A DNA stretch of 64,000 bases from Oscillospiraceae bacterium (GCA_902802375.1 CADCLS010000004.1:1-64000), one strand, 5' to 3'; shown: positions 33,206-43,317, counted from the first letter of the stretch. Notes: a model not told the origin generated them from the sequence alone. Made by a program: numbers and translations.

Positions 33206-33296
33206 TGGCGCAGAGTTAGGGATTCGAACCCTAGGTCGGCTCGTCACCGACACAGCATTTCGAGTGCTGCACCTTCGACCACTCGGACAACTCTGC
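33206..33296 (-). tRNA. tRNA-Ser (CGA)
   Basis: 91 nt with encoded CCA and the long variable arm of class II tRNAs. Acceptor GCAGAGT pairs with ACTCTGC. Anticodon stem CAGCA/TGCTG encloses CTCGAAA, giving anticodon CGA for UCG codons. Its 3' 60 bp recur at 28824-28885. A consensus promoter lies upstream at 33317-33345. Confidence 0.95.
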
Positions 33297-33316
33297 ATAG
33301 CATATCGTGCCTATGT

Positions 33317-33345
33317 ATTATATAAAAACCTATATAAAAAGTCAA
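33317..33345 (-). promoter_or_regulatory. Promoter of tRNA-Ser
   Basis: TTGACT (33340-33345), 17 bp, TATAAT (33317-33322) on the minus strand, about 20 bp before the tRNA. Confidence 0.8.
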
Positions 33346-33351
33346 GTAAAA

Positions 33352-33372
33352 CCGCCTGAAAATTTCAGGCGG
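33352..33372 (-). terminator. Terminator after the DHHW gene
   Basis: CCGCCTGAAA and TTTCAGGCGG form a stem 5 bp past the stop; the minus strand continues TTTTA. Confidence 0.8.
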
Positions 33373-33376
33373 CATT

Positions 33377-34729
33377 TTATCCCACAAAATCGGAAATCAA
33401 GTTTACAAGCTGAGCATTTCTTGTGGCCGAAATATTATTTATGAAGAAAACATCGTTTATGGCGTGCTCACTTACAAAGCTCTCAAGCTTCCCGGAGTAG
33501 ACAGATTTAATTTTTCTGTAATCAAGCACATAAACCTTGTGATAATCCTGTGTAAGGTACGCTATCATAGCGTTTCCGAAGGATTCTTTTATTACAAGGC
33601 AGGCGGAATTGTCGGTTATATTATCGTTTGTTACAACGCCTAACGGATGATCGCCGCAAATAAAGGTCAGATACTTTTCAGACGGTTGAAGTTTATCCGC
33701 ATTAGATACAATATGATAATCCTTTTCAAAACCTTTTTCATATGTGTGGATATATTGGAGACCGGGCGGCTCATAAGCATAGACTGTATCGGGTGTGTTG
33801 CCAAGCTTCGGGCTCATCTTTGAGGTGGAATAAAACGAACCTAAAAGTCCCTCAAACTTAAACTCCTTAAATGATGACAGATTGGTTATCGGTTTACTGG
33901 CGGACTTCATCAGTTCACAATAGCTGTAATAAGCGCCGTGAGCAGTCCAGTGGTGGTCGGTACGGAAATAAATGTATTCGTTTCTGTGGTTTCTGAGCGT
34001 AGTATAAACATCTGTACACACGGCATTCTTTGACACATTACCGTAAATATAGTCTATCGCGGCTTTTTGGTTGGATGAGCTCATTCTTGCGGCAACTCTA
34101 TCGTCAAGCGTCACAGCAATACTTGTAGGGATGACGGCATTGAATACCCTCGATTTCCCGGCAAGCTTATCCGCCGCACGGCTCACCGCCGAAACATAAA
34201 TATCGGTATTCTTTTTATCGAAATTATAGTACTCATATCCGGCGTTATCGATTATCGCCATAGCGCCTATTTTCTCGATTACAACATCGGGGGCACTCGA
34301 AGCGCTTTCACTTGAAGCATTACTCTCGGTATTCTCGGAAACGGTGCCGACTTGCTCAGAGCTGATATTTTTCTCTTCCGTGTTATCCGGGGCAACTTCC
34401 CCGTGTATCTCAATGCTTTTTATTCCAAAGGCACTTTGCATTCGCGTTCCTAAATCAACAAATCTGTCACGAAGGGGGAATGTGTCCGAGTACCAAAGAC
34501 CTATATCGTCAAAATAATCTCCCGAAAAAAGTGCTGAAAAAGAAAATTCCGGGAATTTGTGCAGTTCTCTTTTTTCTGTCACTGAAAAAGCAGGTCTGAG
34601 TGTCGGAACAAGCGCTACAAGTGAAACGGACATCCAAAGGATAAAGAATATCCTTATCATATGAGCATTTACAACTCTTTGAAATCTAAGAACCTCTATG
34701 CGCGTTTGCTTTTCATTATTTTTCTTCAT
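33377..34729 (-). CDS. DHHW-motif/AlgX-like protein for cell-surface O-acetylation
   Basis: 450 residues from the ATG at 34729 (AGGTG upstream; a TTG start 21 nt earlier is possible). One membrane helix near 25-45 anchors it, and the rest is extracellular. YFRTDHHWTAHGAYY (about 255-270) is the DHHW motif of SGNH-like acetyltransferases related to AlgJ/AlgX. A Ser-rich linker lies at about 115-155. It follows the MBOAT gene by 31 nt, and the pair probably moves acetyl groups through the membrane onto a glycan such as peptidoglycan or an exopolysaccharide. Confidence 0.85.
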   Translation of the reverse strand: MKKNNEKQTRIEVLRFQRVVNAHMIRIFFILWMSVSLVALVPTLRPAFSVTEKRELHKFPEFSFSALFSGDYFDDIGLWYSDTFPLRDRFVDLGTRMQSAFGIKSIEIHGEVAPDNTEEKNISSEQVGTVSENTESNASSESASSAPDVVIEKIGAMAIIDNAGYEYYNFDKKNTDIYVSAVSRAADKLAGKSRVFNAVIPTSIAVTLDDRVAARMSSSNQKAAIDYIYGNVSKNAVCTDVYTTLRNHRNEYIYFRTDHHWTAHGAYYSYCELMKSASKPITNLSSFKEFKFEGLLGSFYSTSKMSPKLGNTPDTVYAYEPPGLQYIHTYEKGFEKDYHIVSNADKLQPSEKYLTFICGDHPLGVVTNDNITDNSACLVIKESFGNAMIAYLTQDYHKVYVLDYRKIKSVYSGKLESFVSEHAINDVFFINNISATRNAQLVNLISDFVG

Positions 34730-34760
34730 CCGTTTCACCTGCCTTTCCAAGCGTCAAATG

Positions 34761-36188
34761 TTAAAACTTAAAATATAAAAACGGATTATAACTGTCACCA
34801 ATAAGCGCAGCGGTAGACAGAATAAAAAGAACAATAGGCAGGGCTATTCTGCCTATGGTATAAACAGTCCTTATCCACCAATTATATTTAATTGAGAACT
34901 TAATGAGCTCGCCTGTTCTTTTCACTATCGGTGTTGATACCACCATGCAGAAAATCAAAATAAATATATTTGATTTTATAATCGCTCCGACCTCAAAGCT
35001 TGTAAACGGATTGCCGTTTAGTCCGAACATACCTTTAAGCGTTAAGAGTACATCTGAGACAGATGTGAATTTGAATAAAATCCAACCGAAAAATACTACA
35101 ATTATAAGGTAAATATGAGGAAGCACTTTTGATTGCTTGCAAAACTTACTTAAAAATATCTTTTCAACACAAATAAACAGGAAAAAATACAGTCCCCAAA
35201 GCACAAAATTCCAAGAAGCTCCGTGCCAAAGACCCGTAAGCGCCCAGACTACAAATAAGTTAAGTACTGTGCGGATAGTTCCTTTTCTGCTTCCGCCGAG
35301 AGGTATATATACATAGTCTCTGAAAAGACTGCCGAGCGATATGTGCCAGCGTCTCCAAAATTCGGATACCGAACGGGAAATATACGGATAATCAAAGTTT
35401 TCACGATAGTGTATGCCTATCATTCTGCCCATCCCTATTGCCATATCGGAATAAGCAGAAAAATCAAGATATATCTGAAGCGAAAATGCCAATACGCCCA
35501 CCCAAAGAGATAAAGCGGGCGCGGTGCTTAGAGTTTTTGTATCAAGCAGACTATCCGCAACACTGCCGCAAGCATTGGCTAAAATAGCCTTTTTAGCAAG
35601 GCCAAAGCTGAAACGCCATACGCCGTCCGAAACATCTTCATAACTTGCCCTGCGGCTTAAAAGTTCAGGATATACATCCTTATAACGGACTATCGGACCT
35701 GCTATACACTGATGAAACATACTGACATACAAAAGAAGCATAGAAAAGCTTTTTTGTGCCGATATATCTTTTCTGTAAACATCCGCAACATAGGACACAA
35801 GCTGGAATGTATAAAAAGAAATGCCTATAGGCAGTACAAAAGACGGCACGCTCTGCGGAAAACCTACGAGCAGTTTAAGGTTTGTAAGGAAGAATGTTCC
35901 GTACTTGAAAACGCCTAAAAGCCCGAGGTTTACTGCGCAGGCTGAAAACAAATAAAACTTTGCTTTTTTTGAGCGAGGAGCGCATTTGTCTATTCTCAGC
36001 GCCAAAAAATAATCTGCAGCCGTCATAAAGATTAGCAACAAAACATAAACCGGCTCACCCCATGCATAGAAAATCAGCGAAAATACAAGCATAGTTATAT
36101 TTTTCGCTTTAATGTTCGGAACAAGCCGATAAACTATTAAATTAAGGGGCAAAAATAAATATAAGAAAAAAAGGCTTGAAAATACCAC
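34761..36188 (-). CDS. MBOAT-family membrane O-acyltransferase
   Basis: 475 residues with about ten membrane helices, the AlgI/PatA/DltB type. FWRRWHISLGSLFRDYVYIP and LTGLWHGASWNFVLWGLYF hold the conserved residues, with the active-site His in LWHGASW (about 328). It transfers acetyl groups from the cytoplasm to the outside. Paired with the DHHW gene. Target glycan unknown; no dlt genes are nearby, so teichoic-acid D-alanylation is less likely. Confidence 0.92.
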   Translation of the reverse strand: MVFSSLFFLYLFLPLNLIVYRLVPNIKAKNITMLVFSLIFYAWGEPVYVLLLIFMTAADYFLALRIDKCAPRSKKAKFYLFSACAVNLGLLGVFKYGTFFLTNLKLLVGFPQSVPSFVLPIGISFYTFQLVSYVADVYRKDISAQKSFSMLLLYVSMFHQCIAGPIVRYKDVYPELLSRRASYEDVSDGVWRFSFGLAKKAILANACGSVADSLLDTKTLSTAPALSLWVGVLAFSLQIYLDFSAYSDMAIGMGRMIGIHYRENFDYPYISRSVSEFWRRWHISLGSLFRDYVYIPLGGSRKGTIRTVLNLFVVWALTGLWHGASWNFVLWGLYFFLFICVEKIFLSKFCKQSKVLPHIYLIIVVFFGWILFKFTSVSDVLLTLKGMFGLNGNPFTSFEVGAIIKSNIFILIFCMVVSTPIVKRTGELIKFSIKYNWWIRTVYTIGRIALPIVLFILSTAALIGDSYNPFLYFKF

Positions 36189-36210
36189 CGTCGCACCCCC
36201 TTAAAACAAT

Positions 36211-36239
36211 AATAAGTGCGGCAATATGCCGCACTTATT
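36211..36239 (-). terminator. Terminator after aminopeptidase
   Basis: AATAAGTGCGGCA and TGCCGCACTTATT form a 13-bp stem with a 3-nt loop, 60 bp past the aminopeptidase stop. Confidence 0.75.
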
Positions 36240-36298
36240 ATTGTATATTAAAAAAAGTTAATGTCAACACATAAATAGTTACAAAATTGCAACTGTGA

Positions 36299-37687
36299 TT
36301 ATTTCATAAACTCATACATAGCTCTGTTACACATATATACATCGAGCTTTGCGGTGACCTCAAAAGGTGCGTGCATAGAAAGCACCGGAACGCCTAAATC
36401 AACAACATCTACGCCGAGATTTGCTATATACATAGCAACTGTGCCGCCGCCGCCTACATCTACCCTGCCAAGCTCGCCTGTTTGCCAGATAATTCCGGCT
36501 TTATCAAGCAGAGCGCGTATTTTTGCAACATACTCTGCCGACGCGTCACTCGTGCCGTACTTACCGCGTGAACCGGTGTACTTTGTGACCACAACGCCGT
36601 GATTTAAGAAGCTTGCATTACGCTTTTCCATAACATCTTGAAATGTCGGGTCCATACCGGCGTTTACATCTGCCGAAAGACAGCTCGAATGGCGTAGTGC
36701 TACCGTTTCATCAGAACCGTCATTAAGACAAATATCGTGAACTACATATGAAAGGAATTTAGAATTAAGCCCGGTATTACCGTCCGAACCTATCTCTTCT
36801 TTGTCAGCAAGAATTGCAACAGCAGTCTTTTCGGGTGCCTTAACATCCAGCACTGCCATAAGCTCACTGTAAGCGCAAACGCGGTCGTCCTGACCGTAAG
36901 CGCCTACAAGCGACCTATCAAATCCTATATCGGTAGCTTTCGCTGCCGGTACCATTTCAAGCTCTGCAGATAAGAAATCCTCTTCGGTAATGCCGTATTT
37001 TTCGTTTAACAGCTTCAAAATATTAAGCTTTACAAGTTCACTGCCCTCGTCATCTTTGAACGGACGGCTGCCTATCATCACATTAAGCTCTTCACCGCGG
37101 ATTCCGTCAGACAAAGTGCGCTTGCTCTGCTCTGATGCAAGATGCGGAAGAAGGTCGTTTACCACAAACTGCGGCTCGCCGGGATTTTCACCTATTGAAA
37201 CGGTGACAACACTGCCGTCCTTCTTAGCAAAAACGCCGTGAAGCGCCAGCGGCACCGTAGGCCACTGATACTTTCTTATTCCACCGTAATAGTGGGTTTT
37301 GAAAAGCGCAAACTCAACATCCTCATAAAGCGGATTAGGTTTAAGGTCCAGGCGCGGAGAATCAATATGCGCCGCGGTTATATTAATGCCGCACTCAGCC
37401 TTCTTTTCGCCGAATACGACAAAAGCTACCGACTTGCCGCGATTATTGAAGTAAACCTTATCGCCCGGCTTATACTCTTTTTCGCGCGTAAACGGCTTAA
37501 AACCCTTTCGTTCGGCAAGAACTATTGCTGCCGCAGTTGCCTCGCGCTCGGTTTTGGCAAGGTTCAAAAACTCTTTGTATCCCTCGCAAAAATCATACGC
37601 TTGCTTTACGGTTTCATCATCAGACCTCAAATAGCCGTTTTTATTTTCATAAAAAAGCTCTTCTTTGATTTTTTTGTAATCACTCAT
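36299..37687 (-). CDS. M18-family aminopeptidase
   Basis: 462 residues with the metal-ligand motifs of the M18 family: TAAHIDSPRLDLKP (about 106-119), DDRVC (about 270) and DKEEIGSDGNTG (about 292-303). M18 enzymes are dinuclear zinc aminopeptidases, often preferring acidic N-terminal residues, in the cytoplasm. The stop is followed by a terminator. The start overlaps coaE by 8 nt. Confidence 0.93.
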   Translation of the reverse strand: MSDYKKIKEELFYENKNGYLRSDDETVKQAYDFCEGYKEFLNLAKTEREATAAAIVLAERKGFKPFTREKEYKPGDKVYFNNRGKSVAFVVFGEKKAECGINITAAHIDSPRLDLKPNPLYEDVEFALFKTHYYGGIRKYQWPTVPLALHGVFAKKDGSVVTVSIGENPGEPQFVVNDLLPHLASEQSKRTLSDGIRGEELNVMIGSRPFKDDEGSELVKLNILKLLNEKYGITEEDFLSAELEMVPAAKATDIGFDRSLVGAYGQDDRVCAYSELMAVLDVKAPEKTAVAILADKEEIGSDGNTGLNSKFLSYVVHDICLNDGSDETVALRHSSCLSADVNAGMDPTFQDVMEKRNASFLNHGVVVTKYTGSRGKYGTSDASAEYVAKIRALLDKAGIIWQTGELGRVDVGGGGTVAMYIANLGVDVVDLGVPVLSMHAPFEVTAKLDVYMCNRAMYEFMK

Positions 37688-38273
37688 AATTCTTTCCTCC
37701 GATTATATCTTCTAAGTATATTTTAACCTTTTTTTCAAAACTGTCAATATCACCGTCGTTAACAAATACCGTATTGACTCTGTCTGTGTAAAACTTATCC
37801 GGCTTCCCGGCTGATATACGCATATCCGCCGCTGTATTTTCAAGACCGTCACGCTCGATAATTCTTTTCTTTCGCAATTTTGTAGGCGACAATACCGCGA
37901 CGGTTGAATTGCAAATTTTATCCATACCGCTTTCAAAAAGCGTGGGTGCGTCCAAAAGCACGAAATCGCCGGTTATTTTACCATTAACTATTTCGCGTAT
38001 ATAAGGCAATATAGTCTTATTAAGCAGTTCTGTTTTTTCTTTGCTTGAAAATGCCAGCAAAGCAAGCTTTTTACGGTCAAGCTCACCGTTTCCTGCCAGT
38101 ATCTCTTTTCCGAATACGGCAGTTAACGCTTCTAACCCCGGTTTGCCCTTTTTAACCGCTTCGCGAGCTGATATATCACAATCAATAACATTAAAGCCAA
38201 AAGCTGCGGCACACGCCGAAAAAATGCTTTTCCCGGCGCCCGTAGGTCCGGTCAATCCTAAAACATAGCTCAT
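37680..38273 (-). CDS. coaE: Dephospho-CoA kinase
   Basis: 197 residues. P-loop GLTGPTGAGKS (5-15), DCDISAREAV (about 32-41), and LLDAPTLFESGMD (about 107-119) are the CoaE set. It phosphorylates dephospho-CoA, the last step of CoA synthesis. Overlaps the aminopeptidase start. Confidence 0.93.
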   Translation of the reverse strand: MSYVLGLTGPTGAGKSIFSACAAAFGFNVIDCDISAREAVKKGKPGLEALTAVFGKEILAGNGELDRKKLALLAFSSKEKTELLNKTILPYIREIVNGKITGDFVLLDAPTLFESGMDKICNSTVAVLSPTKLRKKRIIERDGLENTAADMRISAGKPDKFYTDRVNTVFVNDGDIDSFEKKVKIYLEDIIGGKNYE

Positions 38274-39292
38274 AGCTTTATCACCTTAAATCCTGCCGCG
38301 CGAATAAGGCGGTTGTAAACCGCAAGCCCCATACCTTTTTTATCAGGAGCGTGAACATAAACGGAATGTACACCGAGCGTATCAACCTGCCTTAGTGCTG
38401 AAAATAAGTTTTTAGCAAGAATATACGGATTATCTTTTTTGCCGTATACTATCTTTGTAGCATTTATTTTATTTGCTTCATCGCTAAAGCATACTGCTGC
38501 ACAATTCTCTTTAGAGTTTACAAAAGATACATAGTTATCGCTTTCGCCCTCAACTAAAAATGTCTCTGTTTTCGGTGCATAATGCTTATAAAGCATACCC
38601 GGCGAAGCCACCGGCATATCCTTTTGAGGCTCTCGTAAAACCGCACTGTCTATAACCAAATCCGGCAAAAGCTCTGAAAGCTCCTCAGCCGTTACCGCAC
38701 CCGGTCGCAAAAGCCTTGGCGGACTTGAAAAAAGCGCCACCACGGTAGACTCAACGCCTACCGTGCAGTCCTCTCCGCAGACTATCGCGTCAACCCTTCC
38801 GTCAAGGTCGGCAATTACATGTTCGGCGGTTGTGGGACTGGGTGAGCCTGAAATATTAGCGCTTGGTGCCGCAAGAGGAAGTCCGCTTGAAGCAATTATA
38901 TCGCGTGCCGCTTTTGAAGACGGCATACGAACCGCTACTGTATCAAGCCCTGCCGATACGCTTTTCGCTATCGTTTCTTTTCTTTTTAGCACCATAGTAA
39001 GTGGCCCCGGCCAAAATCTTCGGGCAAGCTTTTTTGCCACTTCCGGAATATCGTCCGCAACGCTTTCAAGCTCTTTAATATCACTTATATGAACTATTAA
39101 CGGATTATTTTGCGGTCTGCCTTTAGCGGCAAAAACCTTCTTTATAGCCTCGTCATCAAGAGCGCTTGCGGCAAGCCCGTAAACCGTTTCGGTAGGTATC
39201 GCAACAATTCCGCCGCGCCTTAATATCTCGCCTGCTCTGGCAACACCTTGCGCCCAATCACCCGAAATTATATCGATTTTTTCGGTATTCAT
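38270..39292 (-). CDS. L-threonylcarbamoyladenylate synthase (Sua5/YwlC type)
   Basis: 340 residues: a YrdC-like catalytic domain at about 12-200 ([31 protein letters not shown]) and the C-terminal Sua5 domain of the longer form ([12 protein letters not shown]). It makes TC-AMP for the t6A37 modification of tRNAs that read ANN codons. The partners TsaB/D/E are not in this window. Overlaps prfA by 4 nt. Confidence 0.94.
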   Translation of the reverse strand: MNTEKIDIISGDWAQGVARAGEILRRGGIVAIPTETVYGLAASALDDEAIKKVFAAKGRPQNNPLIVHISDIKELESVADDIPEVAKKLARRFWPGPLTMVLKRKETIAKSVSAGLDTVAVRMPSSKAARDIIASSGLPLAAPSANISGSPSPTTAEHVIADLDGRVDAIVCGEDCTVGVESTVVALFSSPPRLLRPGAVTAEELSELLPDLVIDSAVLREPQKDMPVASPGMLYKHYAPKTETFLVEGESDNYVSFVNSKENCAAVCFSDEANKINATKIVYGKKDNPYILAKNLFSALRQVDTLGVHSVYVHAPDKKGMGLAVYNRLIRAAGFKVIKL

Positions 39293-40368
39293 AAGGCGTT
39301 CTCCTGCGATTTGAGGGCTTCTGTTCGATAATATGTTGTAAGAGCATCAACTATTTCATCAATATTTCCGTTCATTATGCTGTCAAGCTTATAAAGGGTA
39401 AGCCCTATGCGGTGGTCGGTAACGCGCCCCTGAGGGAAATTATATGTCCTTATCCTTTCACTCCTGTCGCCCGTACCCACCTGAGCGCGACGGTCGCTTG
39501 CAACGGCGGCGTCAGCCTTTGCTTTTTCGGCGTCGAAAAGCCTTGCACGAAGCACTTTAAGAGCCTTATCCTTGTTTTTGAACTGACTGCGCTCATCCTG
39601 GCACTCAACCACCGTACCTGTAGGAATGTGTGTGACTCTTATGGCGGAAGAGGTTTTATTGATATGCTGACCGCCGGCACCCGACGAGCGAAATGTATCT
39701 ATTTTAAGGTCGGCAGGATTAAGCTCAAATTCAACCTCATCCGCTTCGGGAAGCACAGCAACGGTAACGGTAGAAGTGTGAACTCTGCCCTGCGTTTCGG
39801 TATCAGGCACGCGCTGAACGCGGTGAACACCGCTTTCGTACTTAAAGCGCGAATATGCACCGGCACCCTCAATCATAAAGCTTATTTCCTTATATCCGCC
39901 AAGCTCGGTTTCGTTTGCGTTTGTGACCTCAACCGCAAAATGATGACTTTCCGCATACATCGTATACATCCTGAAAAGACTGCCTGCAAAAAGCGCCGCC
40001 TCTTCGCCGCCTGCTCCGCCTCGGATTTCTATTATTACATTTTTATCGTCGTTTGGGTCTTTGGGCAAAAGCAAAAGCTTTAATTCTTCCGAGGACGAAG
40101 CAACGGTTGCCTTTGATTTTTTAAGCTCCTCTTCTGCAAGCTCCCTGAAATCCTTGTCAATTCCCGAAGACGAGAGTATTTCTTCCGCCTCCTTTAAGGC
40201 GTTTTGAGCCGCAGTATATTCGCGGTATTTTTCTACAATCGGGGAAAGCTCACTGTGCTCTTTTATAAGGCGTGTAAACTGTTCGTTATCCGATATAACT
40301 TCGGGACGGGTAAGCTCGACCGATATTTGTTCAAAGCGGTTTTCTACCGCTGATAGTTGTTCAAACAT
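39289..40368 (-). CDS. prfA: Peptide chain release factor 1
   Basis: 359 residues, RF1 length. The peptidyl-hydrolysis motif [18 protein letters not shown] is intact near 227-244. [22 protein letters not shown] is the RF1 signature, which separates it from RF2. Recognises UAA and UAG. The gene for its methyltransferase PrmC, often next to prfA, is not here. The start overlaps the DUF951 stop (TAATG). Confidence 0.96.
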   Translation of the reverse strand: MFEQLSAVENRFEQISVELTRPEVISDNEQFTRLIKEHSELSPIVEKYREYTAAQNALKEAEEILSSSGIDKDFRELAEEELKKSKATVASSSEELKLLLLPKDPNDDKNVIIEIRGGAGGEEAALFAGSLFRMYTMYAESHHFAVEVTNANETELGGYKEISFMIEGAGAYSRFKYESGVHRVQRVPDTETQGRVHTSTVTVAVLPEADEVEFELNPADLKIDTFRSSGAGGQHINKTSSAIRVTHIPTGTVVECQDERSQFKNKDKALKVLRARLFDAEKAKADAAVASDRRAQVGTGDRSERIRTYNFPQGRVTDHRIGLTLYKLDSIMNGNIDEIVDALTTYYRTEALKSQENAL

Positions 40369-40556
40369 TATTTTTCTCCGTTATCCAGTATCTTTTTTAT
40401 TGCCTTTTCAGCAGACCTGCGAGGTATCATAACCTCTCTGCCGCAGCCTGTGCATACGAGTTTGAAATCCATACCTATACGGGATATTCTGAAAGTGTCG
40501 CTTCCGCAAGGGTGCTTCTTTTTCATTTTAACGATATTGCCAACACCAATTTCCAT
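40368..40556 (-). CDS. DUF951 zinc-binding small protein
   Basis: 62 residues: [30 protein letters not shown]. The Cys set suggests one zinc. DUF951 (YyzM type) has no known role. Translationally coupled to prfA by a 1-nt overlap. Confidence 0.88.
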   Translation of the reverse strand: MEIGVGNIVKMKKKHPCGSDTFRISRIGMDFKLVCTGCGREVMIPRRSAEKAIKKILDNGEK

Positions 40557-40653
40557 ATATTCTCCCTCCGCACTTCATTCTAATTATATAACATATTTTT
40601 CCTCTTGGCAAGCATTGTTCCCGAAAAATAGTCTGTCTTCACGCAAAAAACGG

Positions 40654-40682
40654 TTGACAAAGTATACTTTATGTGCAATAAT
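40654..40682 (+). promoter_or_regulatory. Promoter of the lysine-riboswitch operon
   Basis: TTGACA (40654-40659), 17 bp, AATAAT (40677-40682), about 20 bp before the riboswitch. Confidence 0.65.
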
Positions 40683-40702
40683 AGTGAAAACTGAAATCGC
40701 TT

Positions 40703-40869
40703 TTGATAGAGGTGCGGCGTTTATCAGTAGTATGTTGCTTAAAAGGCATCGGCAATATGCGAAAGGAACCGCCGCCGAAGGAAAGTCAGGTTTTGCCTTA
40801 AAACCTCTTTTCTGGGCCGTAAGGGAAACACTCTGCGGACTGTCGCGTTCATTCGCGGAGGGCTATCGC
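40703..40869 (+). promoter_or_regulatory. Lysine riboswitch (L box)
   Basis: All main conserved blocks of the L box are present in order: GATAGAGGTGCG, AGTAGTATG, GCGAAAGGAACCGCCGCCGA, CTGGGCCGT, GGACTGTC and GGAGGGCTATCGCG. P1 pairs GATAG (40705-40709) with CTATC (40863-40867). Lysine binding should favour the terminator at 40886-40920 and reduce expression of the transporter. In this family it controls lysine synthesis or uptake. Confidence 0.95.
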
Positions 40870-40885
40870 GTGTGTTTGTGTGTTT

Positions 40886-40920
40886 AACGCCTGTGATACT
40901 CTCGCTATCACAGGCGTTTT
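40886..40920 (+). terminator. Riboswitch expression-platform terminator
   Basis: AACGCCTGTGATA and TATCACAGGCGTT form a 13-bp stem with a 7-nt loop, then TT. Lies between aptamer and the first gene's ribosome site. Confidence 0.9.
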
Positions 40921-40944
40921 ATTTGAAAAAGGAGAATGACTGAA

Positions 40945-41787
40945 ATGAAAAGAATTATTACTGTAATTGCAGTGCTCGCACTGGTACTTGGCCTGTCGGC
41001 GTGCGGAAGTAAGGTTGACCCTGCAAAGGACCTTGAAAATGCAAAGTCTGCCGGCGTGCTTAAGGTTGGTATGGAATGCGCATACGCACCTTTTAACTGG
41101 ACACAGACTGACGATAAAGACGGCGCCGTAAAAATTGCAAATGCCGAAGGCTATGCTAACGGTTACGATGTTCAGGTCGCAAAGACTATTGCTGATAAAA
41201 TCGGCGTAAAGCTTGAAGTTTATGCATACGAATGGGATGCGCTTATTCCTGCAGTTGAATCAGGTAAGCTTGATTGTATCATAGCCGGTATGAGTCCGAC
41301 AGAAGACAGAAAGCAGACCATAGATTTCTCTTCAAATTACTACATTTCAAACCTTGTAATTATTGTTAAGAAAGACAGTCCGTTTGCTTCGGCTAAGTCT
41401 CTTGCAGATTTCACAGGCGCTAAAATCAACGCACAGGACGGCACATTCCACATAGAAGCTGCAAAGCAGATTAAGGATGTTGTAACCGCACCTATGAAAG
41501 ACTTTACAACGCTTTATACCGCCGTTACCGCCGGTACTATTGACGGTTATATTGCCGAAGAGCCGACAGCTTTCCAGGTATGCGGAAATAATGCGGACCT
41601 TGCCTATGTTGCACTTGTCAATAATGACACAGGCTTTAAGTGTGCCGAGGGCGATACCGCTATCGCCGTAGGTTTGCGCAAAGGTTCTTCTCTTAATGCG
41701 GATGTTTCCGCCGCAATAGACGGTATTTCGGTTGAAGAACGCACTGAAATTATGAAGAAAATGGTAGAAATTGCTCCTGCCGAATAA
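40945..41787 (+). CDS. Amino-acid ABC transporter, substrate-binding lipoprotein (probably lysine)
   Basis: 280 residues from the ATG at 40945; an ATG 9 nt upstream is too close to the AGGAG. Signal peptide with lipobox LSAC (Cys about 20) shows a lipoprotein at the outer membrane face. The body is a periplasmic-binding fold for polar amino acids (VLKVGMECAYAPFNW, CIIAGMSPTEDRKQTIDFS). The lysine riboswitch upstream makes lysine the likely substrate. First of three genes. Confidence 0.93.
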   Translation: MKRIITVIAVLALVLGLSACGSKVDPAKDLENAKSAGVLKVGMECAYAPFNWTQTDDKDGAVKIANAEGYANGYDVQVAKTIADKIGVKLEVYAYEWDALIPAVESGKLDCIIAGMSPTEDRKQTIDFSSNYYISNLVIIVKKDSPFASAKSLADFTGAKINAQDGTFHIEAAKQIKDVVTAPMKDFTTLYTAVTAGTIDGYIAEEPTAFQVCGNNADLAYVALVNNDTGFKCAEGDTAIAVGLRKGSSLNADVSAAIDGISVEERTEIMKKMVEIAPAE

Positions 41788-41806
41788 TAATTGAGGTTTT
41801 TATAGA

Positions 41807-42583
41807 ATGTCACTTTTTTCTGATATTGCGGTCGTATGGTCAAAATACGGCACGCAAATTCTAAGCGGTATCGGCAACACAGTATTAATTTCGATAATCG
41901 GTACGCTTATAGGTCTTGTAATAGGTCTGTTTAACGGCGTTATCCGTACAATGCCTACTGCTAAAAATCCTCTTGCCAGAGGTGCTATGAAGATAGTAAA
42001 CTGGATAATCAATGCCTATGTCGAGGTGTTCAGAGGAACGCCTATGATGGTACAAGCGATGATTATTTACTGGGGTTACGCATATATGAACGGCGGCGAT
42101 TCACTGCCGCTTATCCCTGCAGGTATAGCAATAGTATCAATTAACACCGGTGCGTATATTACCGAGATTGTCAGAGGCGGTATAATATCGATTGACCGCG
42201 GTCAGTTCGAGGGCGCTATGAGCATAGGTATGACGCATTTTAGCACTATGATACATATCATAATCCCACAGGTTATGCGCAATATTCTGCCGAGTGTATC
42301 AAACGAGTTTGTTGTGAACATAAAAGATACTTCGGTGCTTAATGTTATCGGTGTTACCGAGCTTTATTTCTATGCCGCGTCAGCCGCTAAAAACAGTTAT
42401 AAGATTTTTGCAAGCTATCTTATCGCGTGCGCTATTTATTTCTGCCTCACATTTACCGTAACTCGCATTTTGCGTTTTATTGAAAAGAAGATAGAGGGCA
42501 AGGCAAATTATACCGTTTTCGGTTCTCAAAGCGACTCTACTGCTGAAATTCATCTGAACAAGGAGGAGACCGCGAATGTCTGA
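41807..42583 (+). CDS. Amino-acid ABC transporter permease
   Basis: 258 residues with about five membrane helices of the HisM/GlnP type. The EAA loop is [18 protein letters not shown]. It overlaps the ATPase gene by 8 nt and lies 19 nt after the binding-protein gene. Probably forms the lysine channel as a homodimer. Confidence 0.93.
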   Translation: MSLFSDIAVVWSKYGTQILSGIGNTVLISIIGTLIGLVIGLFNGVIRTMPTAKNPLARGAMKIVNWIINAYVEVFRGTPMMVQAMIIYWGYAYMNGGDSLPLIPAGIAIVSINTGAYITEIVRGGIISIDRGQFEGAMSIGMTHFSTMIHIIIPQVMRNILPSVSNEFVVNIKDTSVLNVIGVTELYFYAASAAKNSYKIFASYLIACAIYFCLTFTVTRILRFIEKKIEGKANYTVFGSQSDSTAEIHLNKEETANV

Positions 42584-43313
42584 AAGCGTTATAGAAATAA
42601 AACACCTCAAAAAGACCTTTGGTGAAAATATCGTGCTTAAGGATATTGATTTTTCAATATCCAAGGGAGAGACAGTGAGTGTTATCGGCTCTTCCGGTTC
42701 GGGAAAGAGCACAATGCTTCGTTGCGTAAATCTGCTCGAAACTCCTACAGGCGGAGAGATACTTTTTCACGGCAAGAACATTCAAACCGAGCTTGATATA
42801 TCCGAATACAGAGCAAAGGTCGGAATGGTTTTCCAGTCTTTTAATCTTTTTGATAATCTTAATGTTCTCGGGAACTGTATGATAGGGCAGACATCGGTTC
42901 TCGGCAGAGATAAAAAGACTGCAGAAGCTAAAGCTATGGAATACCTTGACAAGGTAGGTATGACACCTTATATCAACGCAAAGCCCCGTCAGCTCTCCGG
43001 CGGACAAAAGCAGAGAGTGGCCATAGCGCGCGCTCTTGCTATGGACCCGGAGGTTATACTTTTCGATGAGCCTACAAGCGCGCTTGACCCGGAAATGGTC
43101 GGCGAAGTGCTGACGGTTATGAAAAGGCTTTCCGAATCTGGTATGACTATGATAGTGGTAACCCACGAAATGGCATTTGCCCGTGATGTGAGCGACCGAG
43201 TGATTTTTATGAACGACGGTTATATTTGCGAGCAGGGAACGCCTGAAGATGTATTCGGCGCGCCAAAGCGCGAGGAAACTAAAAGCTTCCTTTCAAGATT
43301 TCTTAATCAGTGA
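42576..43313 (+). CDS. Amino-acid ABC transporter ATPase
   Basis: 245 residues. Walker [10 protein letters not shown] (37-45), signature [10 protein letters not shown] (about 140-149), Walker [12 protein letters not shown] (about 161-171) and the His switch VTHEM are all intact. GlnQ/HisP type. Drives the lysine transporter. Confidence 0.95.
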   Translation: MSESVIEIKHLKKTFGENIVLKDIDFSISKGETVSVIGSSGSGKSTMLRCVNLLETPTGGEILFHGKNIQTELDISEYRAKVGMVFQSFNLFDNLNVLGNCMIGQTSVLGRDKKTAEAKAMEYLDKVGMTPYINAKPRQLSGGQKQRVAIARALAMDPEVILFDEPTSALDPEMVGEVLTVMKRLSESGMTMIVVTHEMAFARDVSDRVIFMNDGYICEQGTPEDVFGAPKREETKSFLSRFLNQ

Positions 43314-43317
43314 AAAA

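Noticed and set aside
33011..33298. 95-residue ORF across tRNA-Ser
   Set aside because: It begins one codon into the tRNA leader and reads the tRNA sequence; the tRNA fold is certain.
39289..40368. Release factor 2 instead of 1
   Set aside because: The RVP..E.QGRVHTS region and lack of a frameshift leader point to RF1.
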